Shown: one piece after another, positions 25,587-34,137 of the stretch
Layout: each line of letters starts with the position of its first letter
Numbering within the stretch: position 1 is the stretch's first letter
Assembly: GCF_029968035.1 (NCBI RefSeq)
Contig: NZ_JASCIQ010000004.1
Span: forward strand, 124,001 to 188,000
Direction of reading: 5' to 3'
Source: Streptomyces cavernicola
Lineage (GTDB): Bacteria > Actinomycetota > Actinomycetes > Streptomycetales > Streptomycetaceae
DNA: 64,000 bases
Position numbers and translations under genes: made by a program
The notes under the pieces: generated by a model
Told to the model about the DNA's origin: nothing
The model's input: only the letters and a program-made list of their open reading frames with translations
Databases searched by the model: none

Positions 25587-26345
25587 TCAGAGCACCTTCA
25601 GTCCGAGTGCGGCGAGGAAGAGCAGTCCTGCGGTCCACACGGCCGTCCGGTCGACGGTGCCGTAGCGTTCCAGGGCGAGATGGGTGCGCTCGCCCCGGGC
25701 CGAGAAGCCTCGGGCCTCCAGGGCCATGGCGCGGGTGTCGGAGGCGATCAAGGCTCCGGTGATCAGTGGGCCGAGCAGCGAGGCGAACGCCTTGACCCGC
25801 TGCCCGAGGCTGCCCTTGACGTCCAGGCCGCGGGCCTGCTGCGAGGCGAGGACGGCCTGCGATCGTCGCTGCATGTCGGGCACGAACTCGATGGCGGCGA
25901 GGATCGCGTAGCCGAACCGGGGCGAGACGCCGCGAGCGGCGAGCCCGGCCGTGAGCTGCTTGGGGGTGGTGGTGAGCAGCAGGAGGAAGAAGGTCAGCAA
26001 CACGGTGGCGAGCCGACCCAGGATGAGGACACCGTGCACGATGCCCTCCAGGCCGAAGGCGACAGGCCCGAGGGAGAGCACGGTGGTGGTGTTGTCCGGG
26101 TTGAACAGGCCCTGGAGGACGGCGAGGCTGATGCCGAAGGGCAGCAGGATCGTCCAGGTGGGGCGGATCAGTCGCCGGGCGAGACCGCCGGCGGCGGTCG
26201 TCAGCGCGACCAGGGCGACGACGGTCCAGACCATCCAGGCCTCGGGCATCAGGAAGACGGTCGCGGAGAGCGAAGCGGCCCAGCTGAGTTTGGTGACCGC
26301 GTTGCGACGGTGCAGGAAGCCGTCGCCGGGGGCGTAGCCAATCAC
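25587..26345 (-). CDS. ECF transporter transmembrane (T) component
   Basis: A 252-residue membrane protein with about five hydrophobic helices. It carries the EcfT coupling motifs near the C-terminal half, including ALIASDTRAMALEARGFSAR (the A-R-G type coupling helix). It joins the S component to the ATPase. The start is GTG 26345, with AGGACC nearby. The spacing to the ATPase gene is three bases, showing tight co-expression. Confidence 0.9.
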   Translation of the reverse strand: MIGYAPGDGFLHRRNAVTKLSWAASLSATVFLMPEAWMVWTVVALVALTTAAGGLARRLIRPTWTILLPFGISLAVLQGLFNPDNTTTVLSLGPVAFGLEGIVHGVLILGRLATVLLTFFLLLLTTTPKQLTAGLAARGVSPRFGYAILAAIEFVPDMQRRSQAVLASQQARGLDVKGSLGQRVKAFASLLGPLITGALIASDTRAMALEARGFSARGERTHLALERYGTVDRTAVWTAGLLFLAALGLKVL

Positions 26346-26374
26346 GAAGAGGTCCTGTCAAGAGGAGGCGGGGC

Positions 26375-27037
26375 TCAGCGCGGCAGGGAGAGGCGGCCGA
26401 ACGGCGGGCGGAAGCGCATCGGGATCGACTTCGCGGCGTAGAAGGCCAGCAGCGTGGAGGCGGTCTTGTCGAACGGTTCGACCAGGAAACTCGACTGGAA
26501 GACACTGGCGACCAGGCTGGAGCCGAAGGCGGCGAAGGCGCCGCGGACCGCGTCCACTCCGGTCCCGGCGACCCCGCCGAACAGGAAGATGCTGATCGGC
26601 GCGGTGACCAGCGTGGCGATGAGCATGATCACCAGGCCCGAGACGATCACGCGGGGCACGGACCTGAACATGCCCCAGCGGGCCAGGCAGCCCGCTCCCA
26701 GTCCGATGAAGGCGCTGGTGACCGCGTACGGAAGGAGGGTCGGGTTGGCGGTCACTCCGAGCACCAGATTGGTCAGCAGGCCGGTGACCGCGCCGACCAG
26801 GGGTCCTGCGATGACGCCGGTGAGCACGGTGCCGATCGTGTCGAGGTAGAGCGGCAGGCGCAGGGTGGTGACCAGGACGCCGCCGACGACGTTGATGCCG
26901 ACTCCGATGGGGATCAAGGCCCATGCGCGAGTGGTGAGTTGAGCCTTCAGTGCGGGGAAGCGGTGGGCCTGGACACCGAAGCCGGGCGGGGGGTTGTAGT
27001 CCGCGGCGTCTTGGCCCGTAGGGCGCACGGTGAGCAC
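26375..27037 (-). CDS. ECF transporter substrate-binding (S) component
   Basis: A 220-residue protein with about six hydrophobic helices and the loop LPLYLDTIGTVLTGVIAGPL, typical of S components that bind small vitamin- or nucleobase-like molecules. It defines the substrate of the transporter. The sequence does not reveal the ligand; the adjacent nucleoside hydrolase suggests a nucleoside, base or related heterocycle. The start GTG 27037 follows the strong site GGAGGTACC. Confidence 0.78.
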   Translation of the reverse strand: MLTVRPTGQDAADYNPPPGFGVQAHRFPALKAQLTTRAWALIPIGVGINVVGGVLVTTLRLPLYLDTIGTVLTGVIAGPLVGAVTGLLTNLVLGVTANPTLLPYAVTSAFIGLGAGCLARWGMFRSVPRVIVSGLVIMLIATLVTAPISIFLFGGVAGTGVDAVRGAFAAFGSSLVASVFQSSFLVEPFDKTASTLLAFYAAKSIPMRFRPPFGRLSLPR

Positions 27038-27067
27038 GAGCGGTACCTCCGAGGTGGGCGTGAGACG

Positions 27068-28042
27068 TCAGGCGCTGGGGCGGAGCAGCACGGTTTCGAT
27101 GAAGTGGGCGCTGAAGTCGCGGGGACCGGCGCCCAGCGCGACCCGGCCGGTGTGCTTCGTACGGGCCGAGATGGCCGGTGGGTAGTCGTAGCTCCGGTCC
27201 GACTCCCCGGGTATGAACACGGTTTGGCCGCGGGTCAGGTGGCTCGCGGTTTCCACGATGACGGTGCCGGTCTCCGCGGTGACGAAGGACTCGTCGGACG
27301 CGACACCGACCGCGAGCGGGTCGTGCAGTGCAGCGGTGTCCTGGCCGGTGTGGTCCTCGTAGGACTTCAGATACGCGCGCATCAGGCGGGCTGTCAGTCT
27401 CTGGCCGGGGCCGGCGGCGTCGAGCCTGCTCAGGTCGTCGCGGTGGAATCGCCAGCGGTTCGTGGCGTCCAGGCCGACCATGGTGTACGGGATACCGCTG
27501 GAGACGACGATGTCGGCGGCGTCGGGGTCGGCCCAGACATTGAACTCGGCGACCGGGTTGGTATTGCCCGGCACCCGGGCGGCACCGCCCATGAACACCA
27601 AGTGACGTACCCGGTACGCGACTTGGGGGTCCAGCAGCAGCGCCGCGGCCACATTGGTCAGCGGGCCGATGGCCACGACGGTCAGCTCGCCCTCGTACTC
27701 CTTCGACAGTCGCACCAGCGCGGCGGCGGCACATTCTGTCTGCTCCGGTGCGGTGGAGTCAGGCAGCACCTCGGTGCCCAGTCCGGTCGGGCCGTGGAAG
27801 TCGGCGGAGAACTCGACCCGGCTGATGGGACGACCGGCACCGCGGTGGACGGGGACATCGGCAGCGATGCCGAAGGCGCGGGCCAGGCCGCGGGCGTTGC
27901 GGAACGCCTGCTCCGCCGGGACGTTGCCGCCGACCGCCAGGTAGGCCTTCAGGTCCCACAGCCCGGTGCCGAGCAGGTATTGCAGGGCCACGGCGTCGTC
28001 GAGGCCGGGGTCGCTGTCGAGGACGATCGGTGCACGAACCAT
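27068..28042 (-). CDS. inosine-uridine-type nucleoside hydrolase
   Basis: A 324-residue hydrolase with the N-terminal calcium/ribose-binding cluster LDSDPGLDDAVAL that defines the family. Later segments are LTVVAIGPLTNVAAALL, VFMGGAARVPGNTNPVAEFN and the closing DPLAVGVA. It splits N-glycosidic bonds of ribonucleosides, or of related N-ribosides, into base and ribose. ATG 28042 follows GAGGAGAAG. Placed between an ECF importer and HpaB, RidA and DUF1028 genes, it would release the base of an imported nucleoside-like compound for oxidation. Confidence 0.88.
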   Translation of the reverse strand: MVRAPIVLDSDPGLDDAVALQYLLGTGLWDLKAYLAVGGNVPAEQAFRNARGLARAFGIAADVPVHRGAGRPISRVEFSADFHGPTGLGTEVLPDSTAPEQTECAAAALVRLSKEYEGELTVVAIGPLTNVAAALLLDPQVAYRVRHLVFMGGAARVPGNTNPVAEFNVWADPDAADIVVSSGIPYTMVGLDATNRWRFHRDDLSRLDAAGPGQRLTARLMRAYLKSYEDHTGQDTAALHDPLAVGVASDESFVTAETGTVIVETASHLTRGQTVFIPGESDRSYDYPPAISARTKHTGRVALGAGPRDFSAHFIETVLLRPSA

Positions 28043-28111
28043 GGTGTGTCTTCTCCTCTGCTGGAGTCCACATGGACGAGGCGCGGGGGCGCAGGCAGGT
28101 CAATCGGGGCA

Positions 28112-28145
28112 CGTGCTCAAGAGCACGCACGCCTCCGGCGCGTGC
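28112..28145. promoter_or_regulatory. palindromic site upstream of the nucleoside hydrolase
   Basis: CGTGCTC-AA-GAGCACG (28112-28127) is a perfect inverted repeat. It is followed by a second short hairpin, GCACGC/GCGTGC, ending near 28145. Both lie in the 125-bp gap between the DUF1028 stop and the nucleoside hydrolase start, and could be an operator for an internal promoter or a mild terminator. Confidence 0.4.
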
Positions 28146-28168
28146 CGTCTCTCGGCGTCGGTGGTGCC

Positions 28169-28843
28169 TCACTCGTCACCGGGCACCCCGTACGACGGGG
28201 CCGCCGTCGGGTCGAGTGCCCGGGTGACGTAGTCGGCGGCCTGGGGAGCCCAGATCTTCCACGCACGTTCGAGGTCGCCCATCGGGCTGTCCGACCAGTC
28301 GACGCGCAGGTCGGTGACGGGCCACGGCGCCTTGTCGACGATCACCATCCCGCAGGAGTGCACGGGGCCCTCCTCGCCACCGGCCTCCTCCCCGGCGCTG
28401 AGCGCGGCGAGCAGCCGGTCCCCGAGATCCGCGGCCGGGTCGGCGACGAACGCGCGGACCATCTCCTCGGGAACCTCCGGGGTCGTCAGCAGGTTTCCGG
28501 CGGCGAGGCAGTCGGTTGCCTCGACTGTGTGGTGGGTGCCGAGGGTGTGTACGCCCGAGTGCGAGGCGACGGCACCCGCCTGGTCGATCACCGTCAGCTG
28601 CCGGTACTCCGCGTACGACGCACCTGCGACGACCTCGGCGAGTGCCTCGGTCGCGGTGGCGCCGGCGCTGAGGGCGTCGAGGAGCCGGGGCCCGAGGGCC
28701 GGGTCGGTGACGTTCTGGGTGCACGCCGCTCCGACCCCGGCGCGTGCCCAGGCGCATCTCGCGGCCACCGCCGGGCTCGACGAGGTGACCACGGCCCCGA
28801 ACCGGCCCGTCCGTGCGCATCGTCCGACCAGGGAGAACGTCAC
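28169..28843 (-). CDS. DUF1028 family protein
   Basis: A 224-residue protein of the DUF1028 group, an Ntn-hydrolase-like family of unproven reaction. It begins TFSLVGRCARTGRFG, followed by VTSSSPAVAARCAWARAGVGA with the conserved alternation of small residues. The middle has GVHTLGTHHTVEATDCLAAGNLL, the most conserved block. These genes frequently sit next to RidA genes, as here: the GTG start at 28843 overlaps the RidA stop (GTGA). The function is not known; a peptidase- or amidase-like activity has been suggested by fold. Confidence 0.8.
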   Translation of the reverse strand: MTFSLVGRCARTGRFGAVVTSSSPAVAARCAWARAGVGAACTQNVTDPALGPRLLDALSAGATATEALAEVVAGASYAEYRQLTVIDQAGAVASHSGVHTLGTHHTVEATDCLAAGNLLTTPEVPEEMVRAFVADPAADLGDRLLAALSAGEEAGGEEGPVHSCGMVIVDKAPWPVTDLRVDWSDSPMGDLERAWKIWAPQAADYVTRALDPTAAPSYGVPGDE

Positions 28844-29271
28844 GGGATCACCGCCACCACGGTGACTTCCACAACCCATTCCGGGCGGGCGAGGGAGTCC
28901 ACGACCAGGCCGGTGGAGCACGGGAACACGCCCTTGAGGCGCCTGCCGAGCACCCCGTACACAGCTTCCCGGTGGCGGATGTCGGTCAGATAGACGTGGC
29001 AGGTGACGATGTGTTCGAGCGCTGCACCTGCCTCCCGGAGCAGCAGCTCGATGTTGTCCATCGTCTTCTCGGCCTGACCGGCGGGGTCGCCGACGGCGAC
29101 GCACTCGCGGGTCTCCAGGTCCTGCGCGACCTGGCCGCGCAGATAGACGGTGTCGCCCGCGACGACGGCCTGGCACAGGTCGTTGGAGAGGTTCTGTTCG
29201 GGGTAGGTGTCGGCGGTGTTGAACGGCCGGATGCGGACGTGTCCTCCGGCGGTGATCCGGTCGGTTGTCAC
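28840..29271 (-). CDS. RidA/YjgF/RutC-family imine or enamine deaminase
   Basis: A 143-residue RidA-family protein. It shows the order seen in the family: NLSNDLCQAVVAGDTVYLRGQVAQD, then a helix (AEKTMDNIELLLREAGA) and HIVTCHVYLTD, ending PEWVVEVTVVAVI. The usual catalytic arginine before the last strand is not obvious here, since CSTGLVVDSLARPEWVVEV occupies that place with an arginine at A-R-P-E. RidA proteins hydrolyse reactive imines/enamines, and RutC acts in pyrimidine catabolism. GTG 29271 is preferred over an upstream ATG because it overlaps the HpaB stop. Confidence 0.85.
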   Translation of the reverse strand: MTTDRITAGGHVRIRPFNTADTYPEQNLSNDLCQAVVAGDTVYLRGQVAQDLETRECVAVGDPAGQAEKTMDNIELLLREAGAALEHIVTCHVYLTDIRHREAVYGVLGRRLKGVFPCSTGLVVDSLARPEWVVEVTVVAVIP

Positions 29272-30722
29272 GGGGTGCTCCCGTCGATGTCGGTGATGTC
29301 GGCCGCCGCACACATGAGTTCGGTGGCAGGGGCGAAGTCGTAGTTGTTGTAGACCGCGAGCAGGTGCGAGAACGGCGGGGACTGCGCGAACAGTTGGAAG
29401 GTCAACCGGTGGTTGGCGTAGTCGGAGTTGAGAAGGTCACGGCCGAAGGCGAGCAGCTTGCGACGCTCCTCCGCGTCGACATCGCCGATGCGGAAGTACT
29501 TGTCGAGATACGGCTTGACTTCCGGGTTCGCGAAGGTGGCGGAGCTGGGGGCCAGGCTGATCTGGCAGCCGGTGAGGTCGCGCAGCGTGTGCATCATCGC
29601 GGACAGGTGAGTGCAGGCGAAGACGCGGCCGGTGTACATCGTGGCCTGATGCGGCATCAGAAGTCCGCCGGGGCTGGTCTCTGCCTGCTCCACGGCGGCG
29701 ACCAGATGAGCGTTGATCGTCTCCCGGTAGCAGGCGAGTTCGGCGATCTTCTCCCGCACGCCCTGGTGCTTCTTCACCCCGGTCTGCCGGGCCCCGGCGT
29801 GCGCGAACCCGAGCATCAGATCGGCCAGGCGCAGGTGCCGCAGTACGAACGGGAAGATGCTGTAGCGGTGCAGGGTGGCCCGGATGAACGACGCCGCGCG
29901 GGTGTGCCGGTAGAAGAACACGTCCTCCCAGGGGATCAGCACGTCATCGAAGACGATCATCGTGTCGACCTCGTCCACCCGGTTGCTGAGTGGGTAGTCG
30001 GCGTCGCTGTGCCGGCCGGCGAAACCGGAGCGGCAGATGTGCTTGACGCCCGGCGCGCTCATGTCGGCCCGGAATCCCACGGCGTACTCGGAGTGGGTCT
30101 GGTTGTTCCACTCCGCGATGGTCGGTTTCACGAACGCCTGGTGCGAGTAGGCGGCCGCCGTCTCGAACTTCGCGCCGCGTACGACGATGCCGTTGTCGTT
30201 CTCGCCGACGACGCGCAACAGCACGTCGGGGTCCTGCTCCTGGGGCCACTTGGAGCGGTCGCCCTTGGGATCGGTGTTGGCGGAGACGTGGAACGGGTCT
30301 TCGAGGGTGGCCTTCCGGACGTAGCGGCGGATGTTCTCGGAGAAGGCGGGGTCGATCTCGTTGAGCACGTCCTGGCCGTCGAAGAGCGCCCACATCTCGC
30401 CGACGGTCTCGTCGCCGACCCGGGTGACCACGCCGCGTATGTCGTCCAGGACGGTTTCGACGCTGCGGCGCTTGTGGTGCCAGTCCTCTTTGGTGACCGG
30501 GGGTTTGGAGCCGATGGCGCAGCGCTCACCGGTCTCGTCGTCGACGTAGGTCATGGCCTCCTGGGTGCCGGGCTGGTGTGCGAGGTCGTAGATGCGGGCG
30601 CGGGCGTCGACGATCGGCTTGAACATCGGGTGGCTGGTGACGTCGTCGACCTTCTCGCCGTCGATCCAGACCTGACGGCCGTCCCGCAGTGATTCCTTGT
30701 AGTCCTTGGCGGTTCTGATCAC
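29268..30722 (-). CDS. HpaB-family FADH2-dependent monooxygenase
   Basis: A 484-residue flavin-dependent monooxygenase of the 4-hydroxyphenylacetate 3-hydroxylase large-component family, which has an acyl-CoA-dehydrogenase-like fold. Recognisable pieces are the opening RTAKDYKESLRDGRQVWIDG, the middle VVRGAKFETAAAYSHQAFV (flavin and substrate loop) and DDVLIPWEDVFFYRHT. The enzymes hydroxylate phenols or attack nitrogen heterocycles, using FADH2 from a separate reductase; no HpaC-type reductase is seen in this window. Neighbours (permease, RidA, DUF1028, nucleoside hydrolase, ECF importer) point to an N-heterocycle rather than to 4-hydroxyphenylacetate. Confidence 0.85.
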   Translation of the reverse strand: MIRTAKDYKESLRDGRQVWIDGEKVDDVTSHPMFKPIVDARARIYDLAHQPGTQEAMTYVDDETGERCAIGSKPPVTKEDWHHKRRSVETVLDDIRGVVTRVGDETVGEMWALFDGQDVLNEIDPAFSENIRRYVRKATLEDPFHVSANTDPKGDRSKWPQEQDPDVLLRVVGENDNGIVVRGAKFETAAAYSHQAFVKPTIAEWNNQTHSEYAVGFRADMSAPGVKHICRSGFAGRHSDADYPLSNRVDEVDTMIVFDDVLIPWEDVFFYRHTRAASFIRATLHRYSIFPFVLRHLRLADLMLGFAHAGARQTGVKKHQGVREKIAELACYRETINAHLVAAVEQAETSPGGLLMPHQATMYTGRVFACTHLSAMMHTLRDLTGCQISLAPSSATFANPEVKPYLDKYFRIGDVDAEERRKLLAFGRDLLNSDYANHRLTFQLFAQSPPFSHLLAVYNNYDFAPATELMCAAADITDIDGSTP

Positions 30723-30792
30723 GCGTACCTCCGTACCAAGTGGGGGTGGAGTGTCTTCGGCCCGCGACCGGGCTGGACCACGAGCGGCCGCC

Positions 30793-32256
30793 TCAGCCCT
30801 GGTCGGCGACGACCGGGCCCTTGCGCAGGCGAACCCAGTAGCAGCCGAGAATGGCCAGCAGGCTGACGAGGCTCAGGGTGAGTTGCGAACGGGTGTCGGG
30901 GATCCAGGCCATCAGGCCGAGCACAACGAGCATCCATGCGAGGGAGGCGTACGACAGCCAAGGGAAGCCCCACATCTTGAGCTTCAGCGCACCCGGGTCC
31001 GTCTGCTCGAGCCTGCGGCGCAGCTTGATCTGCGCGGCGACCAGGATCAGGTAGTAGATGAGCTGGATCGCGCCGGACGAGTTGAGCAGGAAGAGGAAGA
31101 CCCTGTCCGGGAAGAAGTAGTTGGCGATGACGGCGATGTACCCGACGGAGGTGCCCGCCAGGATCGCCCGCACCGGGATGCCCCGGCGGTTCACCTTGAC
31201 CAGGGACCGGGGTGCGTCGCCTTGCTCGCTGAGTGCGAAGAGCATCCGCGAGGTGATGTAGAGGCAGGAGTTGAGGGAGCTGAGTACCGCGGTGAGGACG
31301 ATGGCCTCCATCACCACTCCCGTCGCGGGAATCCCGATGTGGTCCAGGGCGACCGCGAAGGGGCTGGAGATGTGCTTGCCCGCGAAGCTGGTGTCCCAGG
31401 GCAGGATCGCGACGATGAGGAGGACCGACACCACGTAGAAGAGGAACACTCGGTGCATGACCTGCTTGGTGGCCTTCTCGGCGTACTTCGCGGGCTTCTT
31501 GGACTCGGCGGCCGCGATGGTGGCGATCTCGGCGCCGCCCATGGAGAACAGCACGGTGACGCTGCCGACCACGGCGGCCATCACGCCCATCGGGAAGAAG
31601 CCGCCGGACGTGGTCAGGTTGTCCACTCCCGGACTGCGGCCACCGACACCGAGCAGGAAGAGCGCACCGACGCAGATGAAGAAGACGATGGCGAGGATCT
31701 TGATCGAGGCGAACCAGAACTCGGTCTCGCCGTAGGCCTTCACGGACAGCAGGTTGATGCCCGTCATGAGCAGGACCAGGCCGAGGCAGAGCAACCAGCC
31801 GGGCACAGGCACGTACTTGCTGAGAATGCCGGCCCCCGCGACCGCCTCGATCGCGGCGACGATGACCCAGAAGTACCAGTAGAGCCAACCGACCGAGAAT
31901 CCCGCCCAGTTGCCGAGGCCCAGGCGTGCGAAGTTGGCGACCGACCCGGACGAGGGCCGGGCGACGGCCATCTCACCGATCGCACGGATCACGAAGATCA
32001 GCAGCACCCCCGAGAGGGCGTAACTGAGCACGGCGGCAGGTCCCGTGCTGTTGATGACCGCCCCGCTGCCGACGAAGAGTCCGGCGCCGATGATGCCCCC
32101 GAGGGCGATCATCACGATGTGCCGGTTGCCGAGTGAGCGTTTGAGCGCACCCGAGTCGGCACGGGGTTCGACGGGCTCGGGGCCCGGGTGCGGGTCGGGG
32201 CTCACCAGAGGTGTGTCCAGGGCGCCGGGGCTGCTGCCGGGCTTGGGGCTGTCCAT
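30793..32256 (-). CDS. amino acid permease (APC superfamily, AAT/GABA-permease type)
   Basis: A 487-residue transporter with twelve predicted helices after a proline-rich 40-residue cytoplasmic tail. The first helix carries the APC signature HIVMIALGGIIGAGLFVGSG, and later segments include SSLNSCLYITSRMLFALSEQG, both diagnostic of the amino acid transporter family. The substrate is an amino acid or amine. It is the first gene of an eight-gene minus-strand operon running to 23859, and lies divergent from a LysR gene that probably regulates it. Confidence 0.88.
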   Translation of the reverse strand: MDSPKPGSSPGALDTPLVSPDPHPGPEPVEPRADSGALKRSLGNRHIVMIALGGIIGAGLFVGSGAVINSTGPAAVLSYALSGVLLIFVIRAIGEMAVARPSSGSVANFARLGLGNWAGFSVGWLYWYFWVIVAAIEAVAGAGILSKYVPVPGWLLCLGLVLLMTGINLLSVKAYGETEFWFASIKILAIVFFICVGALFLLGVGGRSPGVDNLTTSGGFFPMGVMAAVVGSVTVLFSMGGAEIATIAAAESKKPAKYAEKATKQVMHRVFLFYVVSVLLIVAILPWDTSFAGKHISSPFAVALDHIGIPATGVVMEAIVLTAVLSSLNSCLYITSRMLFALSEQGDAPRSLVKVNRRGIPVRAILAGTSVGYIAVIANYFFPDRVFLFLLNSSGAIQLIYYLILVAAQIKLRRRLEQTDPGALKLKMWGFPWLSYASLAWMLVVLGLMAWIPDTRSQLTLSLVSLLAILGCYWVRLRKGPVVADQG

Positions 32257-32369
32257 CGATGAGCACCTGCCTTGTTCTGGGGCCGGTTCATGGGGACTGA
32301 CATGAGCATCGTGGACACGACAGGAATGTGTAAAATAGAACTATCCGAAGGGAAGGATCAGTTGACCTG

Positions 32370-33305
32370 ATGGCGACGTCTCTGACCCTGCGGCAGCTGG
32401 AGTACGTGGTGGCTGTGGCCGAGGCGGGCAGCGTGACCCGGGCAGCCGCCCGGCTGCATGTCTCGCAGTCTGCGGTGTCGATGGCGATCGCCGACCTGGA
32501 ACACACGCTGGGAGTCCAGCTCCTGGTGCGTCAGCCCCGGGGTGTCACTCCGACCTCTGTCGGCCGACGCGTCCTCTCCGATGCGAGGCGGCTGTTGTCC
32601 GGCGTGGGCGACCTGCGGAACGCGGCCCGTGAGGAACACGAGTCCATGTCCGGCCAGTTGGCGGTCGGTTGCTACAGCACGCTGGCCCCCATCGTGCTGC
32701 CGCCGGTGATCGCGGCGTTCGCGGAGCGGCACCCAGACGTCGACCTGCGGTTCATCGAGGGCTCGCACGACATGTTGCAGGAGCAGTTGCGCCATGGCGT
32801 GCTCGATCTGGCCCTGATGTATCACTACGGGCCGGAGCCGCTCGCACCCGGCAACGACCTGGTGCGCACCCGCGTTCTGCACACCCCGCCCTACGTGCTG
32901 CTGCCCGACGGACACCCGCTCGCGGAGCGGGACAAGGTCGCGCTCCGCGAGCTGCAGGACGAGCCGCTGATCCTCTTCGACCTGCCGCCCGGAGGCGCGT
33001 ACTTCCGCAGCCTCTTCGCCGCCGAAGGCCTCGCGCCCACCGTACGGTTCAGGACGACCAGCTTCGAGATGGTCCGCGCCCTGGTCGCTCGCGGGCTCGG
33101 CTACTCGCTGCTCAGCCAGCGCACGCAGATCCAACTCAGTTACGAGGGCCGCCCCTTCCTCACCCGGCCGCTCGCCGGCTCCCACGACGGCCTCGACATC
33201 GACGTGGTCCAACTCGCGCACGCCCGAGCCACGTTGCGCGCGGAGGAGTTCATAAAGGAGTGCCATCGCGCACTCACCGGGGATGCCGACGGCCCCGCCG
33301 GCTGA
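32370..33305 (+). CDS. LysR-family transcriptional regulator
   Basis: A 311-residue LysR protein. The winged HTH occupies residues about 4-62 (LRQLEYVVAVAEAGSVTRAAARLHVSQSAVSMAIADLE), and the effector domain begins near residue 90 (GQLAVGCYSTLAPIVLPPVI). Its start, ATG 32370, follows AGGGAAGGATC. Being divergent from the permease/HpaB operon with 113 bp between starts, it is the likely regulator of that operon. The intergenic region is A/T-richer than the surroundings (GTGTAAAATAGAACTATCC), consistent with shared promoters. Confidence 0.9.
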   Translation: MATSLTLRQLEYVVAVAEAGSVTRAAARLHVSQSAVSMAIADLEHTLGVQLLVRQPRGVTPTSVGRRVLSDARRLLSGVGDLRNAAREEHESMSGQLAVGCYSTLAPIVLPPVIAAFAERHPDVDLRFIEGSHDMLQEQLRHGVLDLALMYHYGPEPLAPGNDLVRTRVLHTPPYVLLPDGHPLAERDKVALRELQDEPLILFDLPPGGAYFRSLFAAEGLAPTVRFRTTSFEMVRALVARGLGYSLLSQRTQIQLSYEGRPFLTRPLAGSHDGLDIDVVQLAHARATLRAEEFIKECHRALTGDADGPAG

Positions 33306-33327
33306 CGTCGCCCGGCGTCCGTCCCCG

Positions 33328-34023
33328 CTACGGCGCTTCGCCGTGCAGCAGTTCCACTTCGCTGCCCTCCGGCAGGGTTTCCCGGTAGCCGGTGTACATA
33401 TGCTTCGTGGCCAGGCGGATGAGGAGGTCCTCGTCGCCTGTGCGGGCCGCCTCGAAGATCGCCCGGTGTTCGGTGACCATGAGTGGGACGTTGCCCGCGT
33501 CGTCGACGTACGAGCGGGTGATCCGGCGGTTGACCGGGTGGTCCCAGAGGGTGTCGATCATGCGGAGCAGAAGCGTGTTGCCGCACGGCTCGATGAGGGC
33601 CATGTGGAAGCTGCGGTTGAGTTCGAACTGGGCGACCGCGTCGAGCGGGTCGGACGCCGCCATGTCCTCGATCAGGGCGACGAGCCGCGAGAGTTGGGCG
33701 CGATTGTGTCTGCCGCAGGCCAGCCGGAGGGCCAGCGTCTCCAGGGACTGGCGTACCTGGTAGACCTCGGCGATGTCGTCCGGTTTCAGGGCGTTGACGA
33801 TGTATCCGCTGCCCGGCATCCACGTGACCAGGTCCTCGTGGGCGAGGCGGTTCAGGGCGTCGCGGAGCGGGGTGCGTGAGACGCCGAGACGTTCGGCCAA
33901 CTGCTCCTGGACCAGCGGCGCGTCGGCCGCCAGCGCGCCCGAGACGATCTCGTCGCGGAGGTGTTCGTAGACCCGCACCCCCAGGGGGCGCGCGTCCCTC
34001 GGGTCACTCCGCAATGGCTTCAC
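33328..34023 (-). CDS. GntR-family (FCD/FadR-type) transcriptional regulator
   Basis: A 231-residue regulator. The N-terminal winged helix (residues about 12-70) includes LGVRVYEHLRDEIVSGAL and QLAERLGVSRTPLRDALNRL, the latter typical of the GntR DNA-binding motif. The FCD ligand-binding domain follows, with metal-site residues suggested by the conserved D-x3-H and later histidines (FELNRSFHMALIEPCGNTLL and MVTEHRAIFEAARTGD). GTG 34023 is preferred to an upstream ATG since GGAGAGGAAC precedes it. It is divergent from the Rieske oxygenase across a perfect 18-bp palindrome that it most likely binds. Similar sites recur up to 22 kb away. Confidence 0.9.
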   Translation of the reverse strand: MKPLRSDPRDARPLGVRVYEHLRDEIVSGALAADAPLVQEQLAERLGVSRTPLRDALNRLAHEDLVTWMPGSGYIVNALKPDDIAEVYQVRQSLETLALRLACGRHNRAQLSRLVALIEDMAASDPLDAVAQFELNRSFHMALIEPCGNTLLLRMIDTLWDHPVNRRITRSYVDDAGNVPLMVTEHRAIFEAARTGDEDLLIRLATKHMYTGYRETLPEGSEVELLHGEAP

Positions 34024-34092
34024 GTTCCTCTCCGTCCCTGCTGTCCATCCGGGGAAGAAAACCATCCCGGCAGACCCATTGTCTCACTTGGA

Positions 34093-34110
34093 TGCACTGT
34101 ATACAGTGCA
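34093..34110. promoter_or_regulatory. 18-bp palindromic operator (site A)
   Basis: TGCACTGTATACAGTGCA is a perfect palindrome with the GTATAC core, located between the divergent GntR gene and the Rieske oxygenase and ending 27 bp before the oxygenase start. A wider inverted pair GATGCA/TGCATC frames it (34091-34121). Related sites occur at 43691, 44591, 50005 and 56127. Confidence 0.75.
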
Positions 34111-34137
34111 TTCACTGCATCCGAGGAGGCTTCGATC

